From NCBI GenBank assembly GCA_963932465.1, contig OZ010788.1, positions 198,278,559-198,342,558 of the forward strand: a DNA stretch of 64,000 bases. Direction: 5' to 3'. A model generated the notes under the pieces. It made no database searches. It worked only from the letters and a program-made list of their open reading frames with translations, and was not told where the DNA came from. Positions 24,462-34,612 of the stretch are shown here, one piece after another (position 1 is the stretch's first letter; every line of letters begins with the position of its first letter). The position numbers and the translations under genes are program-made. This DNA is from Maratus speciosus (Eukaryota > Arthropoda > Arachnida > Araneae > Salticidae).

Positions 24462-24781
24462 TGTAATGTTTGCGCATGCCCTCTATCCTCTAGAAGCGCC
24501 CTCTGTGGCCGAAAGAGGAGAATCAGGGAGAACCTGGAATGGCTTCGCCTAAGAAGGTAATCCATGAATACTGAGAATGGCTTTGGCTACTGCCAGCCGT
24601 AAAGAGTCAAGGTACAACTATAAGATTTGCTTGATATGATTAACTGTCATGTGTAAATTTGTTTGTGCCAGTCTGTGTTCACCGTGCCATCCTATGTGTC
24701 AAATAAACATTTGTGTTGTTTCGATAATTGGCCAATCTTTATAGAGAAAAGCCCACACGCGACCATCTGGTCGTTCTTACA
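24462..24781 (+). repeat. 5' LTR
   Basis: It starts TGTAATGTTTGCGC and ends GTCGTTCTTACA. AATAAA at 24702-24707 is a likely polyadenylation signal within the LTR. The matching 3' LTR is 28820-29142. Confidence 0.92.
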
Positions 24782-24800
24782 TTGGTGCCAGAAAAAAGTG
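24782..24800 (+). promoter_or_regulatory. Putative tRNA primer-binding site
   Basis: TTGGTGCCAGAAAAAAGTG follows the 5' LTR directly. A TGG close to the LTR border is the expected complement of a tRNA CCA end. I did not identify the tRNA. Confidence 0.5.
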
Positions 24801-24891
24801 GGATTTGGCCAAAGTGAATTTAACGTGCACTACGTATACCCTATCGGATTATCTTTTTACGGAGGTAAGACTTTATTAGATTATTTTAAAC

Positions 24892-26958
24892 ATGGCAGAT
24901 AAGTTGTCAAAATTAAAAAAAAGCTCGAGGTGTAACTAAAAGTTCTATAACGTCAATAATTAAAAAAATTGAGGATAATTATGTATCCGACACGCCAAAC
25001 TTAGATGATCTCAAAGAAAATTTGGCGATGTTAGAACAAAAAGCCAGCGATTTAAAACGAGGACAATGAAATTTTATCATTAATTGATGATTTATCTGAA
25101 GTTGAAAAAGATGCTAATGCGTCGTCAGAGTACCATGAAAAAATTACACTCTGGAAGTTCAGAGTAAATAAGAAACTAAAGCAAAAGGATGAAAAAGAAC
25201 CCCCCCCCCCCCCCCATATGTCTGCAAATTAGAGGTCTGCATGGGCCGAAATTTTCAGGCCCGGGCCGACTCATCGAAAAAAAAATTCGGCCCGGCCCGA
25301 TAAAAAAAATTAAAAGTTCGGCCCCAGCCCGTCCCGGCCCGTAAGAAAAGTATTATTGGCCCGGCCCGCTAAAAATCTGAAAAGTTCGGCCCGGAAAAAA
25401 GTTAAAATATCGGCCCGAGCCCGGCCCGGAAAAAAGCTAAAATCTCGGCCCGAGAAAATAAAAACCCAGCCCGAGTGAATTTTTTACAAAACATTGATTT
25501 TTACGTCGATTTGGTTAAAAATTTGTCTCGTACGAGATAGCTCTGACCAAAAATATTTATCTTAACTTTTTTTTCTCATGTTTATAATCTTCATTTTTAA
25601 AGAAGTGACACAGACTGCGATATTTATTTTTTTCAACGAATCTCTATTTCTTGTATGTAAATGTTTAGGTTATCATTAATATTGTTAATCAGTATTCCAT
25701 GCATTAACATACATGTATTCCATGTATGCCAAAAATCTGAAAAATTCTATACAGTAAAATCTCTCTAAGATGGAATTAAGTAGAAAAGAAAAAAAAATGC
25801 ATTATAGACAAGTTCCATTCTTAGCAAGTGTAAATGTATCATATATTATTTTCTTACGTATTAGTATATTAATTTTGCATGGATCAACACGTTTTTCAGT
25901 TTAAAACAGGGTTCCGTCATAGGCAGGTCTCTTTTAACACATTCTACTATATTTTATTTATACACGTTCTACTATATTTTATTTATACACGTTCTACTAT
26001 ATTATAGCCCGAGCCCGGCGGCCGGGCTCGGGCTTCGGGCCACAGGCCGGCCCGTGCAGATCTCTACTGCAAATAATAGAGGCGTAGAATTTACGAACAC
26101 AGTAAAACTACTGACACTTACAATTGAGAAATATTATGGAGATATTAAGCTTTTCCAGAATTTCTGAACTTTTTTTCCAGAACTCGTTTAAAACAGCGGT
26201 ACATGACAATGAACACCTGTCAAATATTGAGAAAAAGAAATATTTATTCAGTTATCTAGGTGGGAGTGCGTATAATTCTATATCGGGTTTTGCGTTATCT
26301 GATAAAAATTACATAGAAGCTGTCAATGTACTTAAAAAACAGTTTCGTAGAAAAGATTTAATCAGTAAGATAAACCAATAAAGATTTAACCAGTCATATT
26401 ACATTGTTGGCTTTAAAACCGGTTGCAAAATCGCATGACGTCACGTCATTACGTAAATTATATGACACCATTCAAACTCAGATTCGCAGTCTCAGGTCAT
26501 TAGAAATGGAATCGGATAGTTTTGATGCACTTCTGACTCCAATAATTTTAAAAGCACTACCATATAGTTTATCTCTGGAGTTTAGTAAAGAAAGTGTCTA
26601 AGACTCTGAATCCATTTACAGCGTGGATAAATTATTATCATTTATCCGAAATGAATTGGAAGGAAGAGAAAAACAGAGTCAAATAATTAATGTCTCTTCT
26701 GATTTTTCAAGGCCAAAACAATCTGATTTAGTACCCGAATTTAGACAAAGAATTAACAAAACATTTGACGTCAGTGTATCTCAAATGTCTGCCAGAGAGA
26801 GTGTTTGTTTGTTTTGCAAGGCAGTTAATCAGCATCTAACTGAAGATTGTGACAGATATTCAATTCAGGAAAGAATTAATAAATTGAAAGCTGAGGGCAG
26901 ATGTTTTGCATGCTTGAAGCGAAAACACGTAATTAAAGAGTGTACCGAAAAAAACTAA
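24892..26958 (+). pseudogene. Pao/BEL gag-like gene, interrupted
   Basis: The start at 24892 opens MADKLSKLKK, a lysine-rich beginning like that of BEL gag proteins, soon broken by frame changes. After a C-run and the MITE at 25230-26066 the gag resumes. The block at 26124-26381 (NSISGFALSDKNYIEAVNVL) matches the gag region often annotated as DUF1759, which packages the element RNA. Stops lie at about 26379 and 26599. Two CCHC-like zinc knuckles follow at 26810-26950: CLFCKAVNQHLTEDC and CFACLKRKHVIKEC. The frame ends just after the second knuckle. The encoded protein cannot be made intact. Confidence 0.7.
25230..26066. mobile_element. hAT MITE, 837 bp, perfect 8-bp target duplication, inside gag
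   Basis: The left terminus TAGAGGTCTGCATGGGCC pairs with the right terminus, reverse complemented TAGAGATCTGCACGGGCC. CTGCAAAT flanks both ends (25222-25229 and 26067-26074). The subterminal regions are unusually GC-rich through repeats of GGCCCGGCCCG and its variants. Three tandem copies of a CACGTTCTACTATATTTTATTTATA-like unit lie at about 25937-26003, and a CAGTAAAATCTCTCTAAGA motif at about 25753 may be a fragment of a pogo-type element nested further inside. Confidence 0.9.
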
Positions 26959-27007
26959 ATGTAGGCTGTTTTCAAATTACACCATGTGTCAATTTGTAAT
27001 TCTTTAG

Positions 27008-28440
27008 TTGGGAAGGGCAATAAAACAGGAAAACGCTCTGTCAGCCCGAATAATGTCCCGGAATGTATTTGATTTAGAACGGGCGCGAGAAAAGAAAAAA
27101 ACAATTGAACCACTCCAATTTATAGATTTAGAATTTGAAAATAGAATTTTGCGAGGAGTCATCGATAGCGGTACTCAGATTTATATTATAAAGAGTGATT
27201 GTGTACCGGAGCATTTCAGAGTACCATCTCGATCAATTATACTTAAATCAGCTTTTAGGCACCAGTTAAGAGCACCGTTAATAAACATTCCACTAAGCAT
27301 AGCGGCTGATAAAGCACATTGCAGGGTGTTCCCAAAAATCGTAATAACGTACGCGATGGTTGATAATTTAATTAATGATCTACTGTTATCTTTAAATGCT
27401 CATAAAGAATTAAGCACAATAAGCGAATGTAACGAACCCGGCACCACAATAAATGATTTTAGTACTATAAATTTGCGCCGTACGAGAGAAAACAATGCGG
27501 TAGATTTAGATTTAGCTTGTGTAGGTATGGAAGCCGGGCAGATTAAAACAGGAAATGCAGACGAGAATATTGATAACGATTGTAATAAAAATACTGGCAA
27601 TTTCACGAACGACTCGGAAAATTTCAAATGGGAACAGAAGAGCGATGCGTCACTAAATCATTGTTGGACGGATGCTAAAAATGAGTGTAATAGTTGTTCT
27701 ATTCAGGACAATCGGTTATATAATCGCGATCAGAATGTACACCTAGGCCATTTAACAGATAATGAGAGGGAAAAACTAATTAATGCTGTGGGCATACAGG
27801 GAGGTGCCAAATGCAACAACGGATGTTAGTCCAATACAGATGTTATATGGTATGCGTCCAACTGGTCCTCTTTCCATATTAAAGTCATCATGCACTAATG
27901 AAACACCTTTACCATTTAATCAAGTAGGCTCAGTTACCAATTACTTAAATGACTTGAAAATACAGTTTTGCCATTTCTGCCAGGAACATTTGCACGATAA
28001 TGAAATCCTAGAGTATAAAGCTCAGACAACACCTATAGGCTTGATATATGCTGAAGATAATGATTTTTGTGTAATTGCAAGTGTCCCGGAGATAATTAAA
28101 GATGATCCAAACAAACTCAAACATGCTCCTGATACAGAGAAAGTAGCAGCGATACAGAATTTACAAGTTTCAAAATGCCAAGAACGTTATGCCACCATCG
28201 AGAAGGAAGCATATGGAGTAATCTTCACTCTAAAGAAATTCAAACATATATATGGCTCGCAAGTGACTGTTGTGAGTGACCACAACCCTTTGAAATTCTT
28301 GACAGACTGTGCATCCCAAAGTGCACGTCTTCAAAGTTGGGCTCTGGCATTGCAGTGATTTCAAGCCCACATAGCCTATCGACGTGGAAAACTCCACACT
28401 AATGCTGACTCTTTAAGTCGACTATATACCTCACACTGAA
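27008..28440 (+). pseudogene. Gypsy-like protease, integrase and RNase H fragments
   Basis: The first frame (27008-27829) carries an aspartic-protease motif, GVIDSGTQIYIIKSD, and a following LINDLLLSLNAHKEL block, of the kind found in Ty3/gypsy proteases. At 27783-27950, in another frame, AYREVPNATTDVSPIQMLYG is the end of a gypsy-type integrase core. At 28130-28435 YATIEKEAYGVIFTLKKF and VVSDHNPLKFL form an RNase H, ending ADSLSRL after an in-frame stop at 28356. In gypsy elements RNase H precedes integrase, so the order here is reversed. The reverse transcriptase core is absent. The region therefore looks like a patchwork of deletions or template switches and is not functional. Confidence 0.7.
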
Positions 28441-28807
28441 CTTAAATGAAAGAAACTTTACCTTTCAAAAAAACTCCCCATAAAATTTTTATTTATTTTG
28501 TTTTGTGATCATATGTACCTTCATGACTTTTCTGAATATGACTTTGTTGGACATTAGTTGATTGAACATTATTATTTGAACTTTAAAATATTTATTCTAG
28601 AACTTTAACGTATTAATACTAGTATCATAATCTCATATTGCATAGTATGTTAGTTATCCTTTTTAGTTATCTTTATGTTAAGTAAGTATTGTAATTTTAA
28701 TTCTTTATTAGCATGTAATTTTGATTTTGATTAATAATGTGTTTACTAAAATGTTTATAGAAATCCACTAGATTTTGATTAGTCTTTAAAGACTAAATCA
28801 AAACTTC
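28441..28807. other. Non-coding 3' internal region of the LTR element
   Basis: AT-rich sequence between the RNase H fragment and the polypurine tract. No frame or motif is recognised. Confidence 0.5.
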
Positions 28808-28819
28808 GAATGGGGGAGG
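28808..28819 (+). promoter_or_regulatory. Putative polypurine tract
   Basis: GAATGGGGGAGG lies directly against the 3' LTR (28820). A purine run in this place primes plus-strand DNA synthesis in LTR elements. Confidence 0.65.
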
Positions 28820-29142
28820 TGTGATGTTTGCGCACGCCCTCTATCCTCTAGAAGCGCCCTCTGTGGCTGAAAGAGGAGAATCAGGGAGAACCTGAAATGG
28901 CTTCGTCTAAGAAGGTGATCTATAAATATTGAGAACGGCTTTGGCTACTGCCAGCCGTAAAGAGTCGGGATGCAACTATAAGATTTGTTTGATATGATTT
29001 ACTGGCATGTGTAAATTTGTATGTGCCAGTCTGTGTTCACCGTGCCGTCCTATGTGTCAAATAAACATTTGTGTTGTTTCGATAATAATTGGCCAATCTT
29101 TATAGAGAAAAGCCCACACGCGACCATCTGGTCGTTCTTACA
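28820..29142 (+). repeat. 3' LTR
   Basis: It begins TGTGATGTTTGCGC and ends GTCGTTCTTACA, followed by the CCCTG duplication. It matches 24462-24781 apart from scattered transitions and a 3-bp insertion in GATAATAATTGG. The short frame at 29021 is a shadow in the LTR. Confidence 0.92.
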
Positions 29143-29152
29143 CCCTGTATTA

Positions 29153-29428
29153 AATCAACAAACTAGTAGTAGCTATAAAAAAATTCCTTTTTGCATACAT
29201 AATCCAGGAAAAATGTACCAAAAAAGGGGGGTTACCTTGCAAAAGGTCGGGTAGAAGATTTTATTTTTTTAATTTGTTTATACTGAGGCAAGCATGGAAA
29301 AACCAAGTTTTCTAACAAAATTTCTTGAGGCTAAATTTTCTGTGGCCAAAAAACAACAAAAATTTGGGTCTTTTTTTGAAAAAATATTTTTTTAAAAATA
29401 TCTCCAGACTCGTTGCCGTAGCATATTA
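29153..29428. other. AT-rich spacer
   Basis: Nothing recognisable. It lies between the LTR-element nest and the next MITE. Confidence 0.4.
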
Positions 29429-29894
29429 CAGTATGGAACCACTTATCCGGAAACCAGTTATCCGGAATGATATTTCTGATAAACTGATTTCAGAATCTTT
29501 GCTGAAAAAGGTGTCATACACTGCCAGTTTGACATAGGCTTTACTTGAAACAATTGTATAATTTGATGACAACATCTAGTATTTGAAATGAAAATATATT
29601 TAGTTGTATTTTAGATGTTTTAATTTTTATGCAGAAGAAACAGGAGAATTTTTGTTCCTAAGGGATTCCCATAAATTTCCTTCTTTTAAACTCTGGTTAA
29701 CTTTTGATTTTTCTTGCATTGATTTTTAATCCAAGTAATTTAATAATTTAAAATCAGAAATAATGTCACAACCACACATATTCCACAATTCTTATCAAAT
29801 GGATGCTGCTTTAATGCACAATCAGTTAACCGGAAAAACCAGTTATCCGGAATACACCTGACCCCAAGCATTCCGGATAAATGGTTCTGTACTG
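29429..29894. mobile_element. Pogo/Tigger-type MITE, TA-flanked, 466 bp
   Basis: The left end is CAGTATGGAACCACTTATCC and the right end, reverse complemented, is CAGTACAGAACCATTTATCC. TA flanks both. The subterminal motif CCAGTTATCCGGAAT occurs inside each end. It is non-coding. Confidence 0.88.
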
Positions 29895-31429
29895 TATTTG
29901 TCTATTACAGTATTAAAGAGGACGAAATTCTCTACAACTCTCATGTTTACAACTTTATACACTCAATAGCAAACATAGTACGCCATTTTAAAAATAAAAC
30001 TTTTTTTTTTCAATTTTTTTAAAAATCGTGAAAAATTAAGTTCTGCCCCGATTATTCAAATGTTTCCCAAGGATTTAATTGTGTATGTCAACTTCTATAT
30101 ATTGGTTGTTGTAAATCATGTGTTTCAGGGCCGAAACTAGCTTTTTTTGTACCCGTGGCAAACATGGATTTCAACGCCCTCTTTCCCCCTCTCTTTAAAA
30201 AGAAAATTTACCACGAGAATTTTAATAAATCTGTAATAGCCGGATTTTGAGTGTGTAATCATTAAATACGTAATGCTGAACTATGTAATCAGCTTTGCCA
30301 AATATTGATTCATTAAAACCTAGAAAAACGAACCAAAATATATTCTGCTTTAAACAGGTTTCCATCTTAGCAGGTATAATTGTTCATATTCTTTCTCTTT
30401 AAAATATATAATATTTTCTTTAAAGACCAGATTTCATATATGCAGTTTTCCTTTTCAAAGATTTTACGGTAATTGTAGTATTGAGGCGTTTAAAGTCAAA
30501 TAAATTATGAGACTAAATTAGTCACACAGAGACATTCACAAGGTAATATTAACTCTATGGGAGCGTTCTTGACAAATATCTCACTTGCATTTTATTACTT
30601 TTAAATAAATTTTTTTCATGGGCTACCTGAGATTAATATCTGATGTTGTACTTGTGTACTTTTTCGGCTTTATACCTCTAGATGAACATAATCCAGATAT
30701 CTCTTTTATTCAGGATAAGGATATTCCTTTGAAACGGGAATTTACCCCCAGAAATAAAGAAAGGCTATGTTCTATTGATTTTGTTCAAATATTTTTCTTT
30801 TAAATTAAAAAGTTCATTATTTTCATAAGGAATAAATTGACATTTTGCTATAAAATTTAACAATCTTTTTTTTTACCATTGCCAAGAAAATCCGATTCCG
30901 AAATAATAATTTATCCTAAACAGTTAATTTTGATTTGAAAGATCATGTGCAAGAGGAAAAAGAAATAAAAAAACTAGAAAACAGGAATTCTGTTTTTTCA
31001 GAATTTAGTGTCGCCCCCGATGAAAAAAAAAAATATACGTATATATAAATAGTACAAAACATATTTCAATTTTAAGAGTTAAAACACATGCTTTTATTTT
31101 ATGTAAAATGACGTCATTGCATCTGCTTAAGAATTCCACATACAATCCACTCTTAAACATCTACGGTAAAGTATGCATAGGACGTCACTATCGCAATAAT
31201 ACACAAATGCAGCAAAAAGATACCGTCATTAAAGGAACTTGGCAAAAAAAGAAAAAAAAAAACCGGCTGTCTAATAATTCATAGGCCTTTTTTTGTTTCT
31301 AACATTATAGGCACTTAAAATTAAATACAGTTTATTAGCTCCATATTTCAACAGAAATCATTCATTTATATTTTTTCAAAATAGCTCGTATTTTAATTAC
31401 ATTTTCTTTCGGCTGTTATGAAAAAATGG

Positions 31430-31660
31430 CAACAAAAATATATAATTAATATTTTACAACTATTTTTCCTTTACTTTGTACAGAAATGGAGTACTTCCGT
31501 TGCCAATATTAAAACTACAAAAAAATTAATATTTCAAAAATAAATGGAGATGCAATTTTCAAACAAATTGCATTTAAAAGTACTTTTTTTTCGCAATACG
31601 ACGGTATAAAAATTGAAAATGTGTGATGCTTAGAAGTTTAAAAAATTGCTATTGAGTATT
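31430..31660. repeat. Dispersed repeat, copy of 9050-9230
   Basis: It shares CAAACAAATTGCATTTAAAA and the following GTAC, T-run and ACGACGGTATAAAAA sequence with 9050-9230, in the same orientation. The copies are clearly diverged. Confidence 0.6.
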
Positions 31661-32453
31661 TAATGGTACTGCTTTGTTTTATGCCTCGCTTCTGTAAGGT
31701 AACGTTATTTTTTGGAGATGTCACAAAATAAGCTGGGAGAAAGAAATAGCATACCATACCGGGGGCTAATTGACATGAATATGTCTTCATATTGGAAATG
31801 AAACGAAAATACGAAAAGAAGGTGAATTTGATCTCATATATCAGAAATAAAACAAATACGCTTTGACGCTGAAATAAAAGGGGCTTGTGTTATGATATTA
31901 ATTCTTATTATTTTTAAAAAATGTTACTAATATATCATGGTTTATCGTCTGCACACAGCTAACAGAAATGTTTAATTTTTAATCAAAAATTTCAATGAGA
32001 GAAGAAAAAAAACTTGATAAGCACTTGATAAAACTTGATAAACTTGAAAAGCAAATTGATAGTAGACGCCAAAATTATGCATTGCAAAATTATCGCTGTC
32101 GAAAATGACGTCATTGTATCGGGAAATAAATATTTTCATTCTTAAAAACCAAATATTAACTAGATTATATCTATTAACTAGATTGCCTGCAAAAATAGTT
32201 TTTGACGAGTGTTACTTCTTAATGCCGCCTCATTTCAGAAAATATGAAGGAAAATTATTTTATTTTTAAAAGGAAATTACATTTTCATTCATAAAACCTA
32301 AACTTTTAATATAATTGCGTCAATGTAAATCATTTTCTGTCTACCAGTATGGAAAAATAAGGCTCGGAAGTGTAAAAAGAAATCTAAGATTTACGATAAC
32401 CATTAGCGCAATCAATAAAAAGTTACATATGTAAATTAATGAGACCACGGGGG

Positions 32454-32478
32454 TTCAGGGGGGCAGAGCCCCCCTGAA
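32454..32478. repeat. GC-rich perfect hairpin
   Basis: TTCAGGGGGGC and its complement GCCCCCCTGAA are separated by AGA, giving an 11-bp stem with a 3-base loop. It stands out in very AT-rich DNA. It may be a subterminal hairpin of an unrecognised element. Confidence 0.75.
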
Positions 32479-32765
32479 GACTTTATTATTTAAAAAAATA
32501 CCAGAATTAGTAGCTCATGAAAATTTCAAAATATCCTTCCATAACAACGTTTTTAATTTAGCGCTTCTGATATCTGAAAATTTCGTATTTTTTATTCTTA
32601 TAAATAATTACATAATTTGAAAAGTTTAAATTGCGGTTAGCAGGAAATTGAATATTGCCAGAGTGTGTCTAAAAACAGTGACTTGCAGAGCTGACGTTGA
32701 GGCCCCTGATCTGCAGATTTACTAGTTAAATTAATCTGAACATTCTGTTTGTGGATTGTGTAGTA

Positions 32766-33255
32766 CAGTAGAAGATCTTTATAATGCAATTCTCCATATA
32801 ACGCACAACTTTTCAGACGAAAAGAATGAATTTTGCAGCGAAGACACACCTAAATTCCCACATTGTAAAAAATTGTTACTCTCTGAAAAAATTAAATTTA
32901 ATACATTAGTTCAACTTTATCTCCTTATTTTAGAACTTTTTAATGAAAAAAATTGCTATTAAATGTTTTCGGAAATGAACAATATAATGAATGATTTGGG
33001 TCCAGGTATATTTGGACCATGTTTATAAACATTATGTAACAATATGTGGAATGATCTGTATAATGCAAAAATTTATAATCTGGATAGGGAATGTAGTATA
33101 AGGATACTCTAATGTATTTTGATATATTTCAGACATATTTGGCCATATTAATGAAGTAAATTTAATGATTTGTGAAATGTGATCCATATAACGCAAAACT
33201 CTATATAACGCACAACCTTGCATTTTTAGGTTTGTGTTATAAAGATCTTCTACTG
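32766..33255. mobile_element. Pogo/Tigger-type MITE, TA-flanked, 490 bp
   Basis: The left end is CAGTAGAAGATCTTTATAAT and the right end, reverse complemented, is CAGTAGAAGATCTTTATAAC. TA flanks both. CCATATAACGCA motifs recur near each end. It is non-coding. Confidence 0.9.
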
Positions 33256-34119
33256 TATAATATAATCACGGCCAAAAAAAAAAAAAAAAAAAATAGATGA
33301 AAAAAGAAATAATCTGTCTAAAAAAAATATTAGTTTATTTCTGAAAAATTAAAACGTCTCCAATTTTGGTCAACGTAATTCATTTGATGTTTATTTAAGT
33401 TTAAGATGTTTCTGTTGTAGTGAAAATTGCTTATCTCGCGCTTGAGGACTATAATTGTTGAAGAGACAAAAATGACAAAAGAAGACATTTCTGAAGTGAC
33501 ACTTTAAGCATTCATTATCTCTGTAGTTAACTTTAATGATTTTATTATTAAATTTTAATGTTTGCAATTTTTAAAATTAACTTTAGGGATTTTTCTATAT
33601 CTTTATTAACTTATTACATCAGATTAAAAATAAATTAAGGTTTTGTCTTCAGCTAATTTCAAGAAATCTTGAATATTTTACTAAATATAATGCTTCATTC
33701 TAAAAAATAATTTAAATTTGAATTACTTATCTTATAATTTTATAATTAAAGTAATGGAGATTAAATGTTCAACAAAAATTAGAGCTTATATTTATTATGC
33801 ATATAAATCTTTAAAAAAAAAATGTAAAACATTGTAAAGTTTATATGTTTTTAAAATTATTATCTATCTATGTAAAGTAAGGTTTTTGTAATTTTTACAT
33901 ATTTGATTTGGCCAAATATTTAGTTATGTGGCCACATATACTGATATTTTATTTAGTTAAAACGAATATTCAGTAATGTAGCTGAATACTGAATACACAT
34001 CAAATATTCTGTACATTCGCACTTTACATAATAAATTCTAAAAAAAAAAAAAAAAAAAAAAAGTAAATTGAAATTTTGTAACATTGAATGTAACTTTAAA
34101 TAACCCAATTTTTCTTTAT

Positions 34120-34176
<57 letters not shown>

Positions 34177-34270
34177 CCTACCTCATATCTTTTTCTCAAA
34201 TCACTCATGATCATTAATCTGTAAAAAAAATTTCACACAGTATAATTTTTTTAAAAATCTTTATATGAGG
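33256..34270. other. AT-rich DNA with compound microsatellite
   Basis: A poly-A run follows the MITE (about 33276-33292) and another lies at about 34041-34062. A compound (CT)n(AT)n microsatellite lies at about 34125-34176. The region 33905-34020 contains faint GGCCAAATATT / GAATATTC motifs that may be a decayed relative of the MITE at 10308. Confidence 0.5.
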
Positions 34271-34487
34271 AAACTCGCCTTATCCAGAATTTTTTTTTTT
34301 TTTTTTTTTGAGAAATCGCAAAAAACTGCGTCCATTGATTTTCATTGTAAACCAAGATTTTACAGTGCCAGAAATAAACGATAAAACTAGTTTTTTTTTG
34401 CAGTTTGTAGTGTTTTTTTTGATGCAGGGTTCACCAAATGATTGATAGAGAAAACTCGATTTTTTAAATTTTGGATAAGGCGAGTTT
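34271..34487. mobile_element. Short MITE with AAACTCGCCTTATCC termini
   Basis: AAACTCGCCTTATCCAGAAT on the left pairs with AAACTCGCCTTATCCAAAAT on the right (reverse complemented). The 217-bp element also contains a poly-T run. A target duplication is not obvious. The minus-strand frame here is driven by the poly-T run and is not a gene. Confidence 0.65.
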
Positions 34488-34612
34488 TGAAACTTATATG
34501 TATTCAAATTTTCATAACTATATATCTTATTTCTAGTTTAATGATATTGAACCATTAGTCTTAAAAACTTTGTATTCAAATTAAATACAACTTGCTAAAT
34601 GGAACATATATA

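Larger units (their letters stand above)
24462..29142 (+). mobile_element. Pao/BEL-type LTR retrotransposon, internally rearranged
   Basis: Two LTRs of about 320 bp begin TGT and end ACA. The element is flanked by CCCTG (24457-24461 and 29143-29147), a 5-bp duplication. By eye the LTRs differ at about 19 positions plus one 3-bp indel, roughly 94% identical, so the insertion is not recent. It is 4681 bp long, and about 3.8 kb without the MITE at 25230-26066. That is too short for a full BEL element. Gag-like sequence is followed by protease, integrase and RNase H fragments, but most of the polymerase is missing. Confidence 0.9.
23374..29152. mobile_element. hAT-like MITE interrupted by the LTR element
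   Basis: The left end reads ACAGGGTATCACAGAGTCTG, followed by AAATCAGGGAA motifs. Just before the LTR element there is CAGGGAAATCAGGGAAC and then GTAAACACCCTG; with the LTR element and one duplication removed this runs on as ACACCCTGTA, the complement of TACAGGGTGT. So the LTR element probably landed in the right terminus. It resembles the 414-bp MITE at 53009. I found no clear 8-bp duplication, so the pairing is tentative. Confidence 0.4.
29895..32765. other. AT-rich intergenic DNA with repeat fragments
   Basis: No gene. A CAGGGCCGAAACTAGC motif at about 30126 looks like one hAT-type terminus, but I found no partner. The stretch 31430-31660 is the second copy of the repeat at 8750-9250. The short frame at 30618-30803 has no domain and lies in AT-rich sequence. 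Confidence 0.5.

Noticed and set aside
27400..27627. Minus-strand 75-codon frame
   Set aside because: It is the antisense of the protease-region frame of the LTR element.
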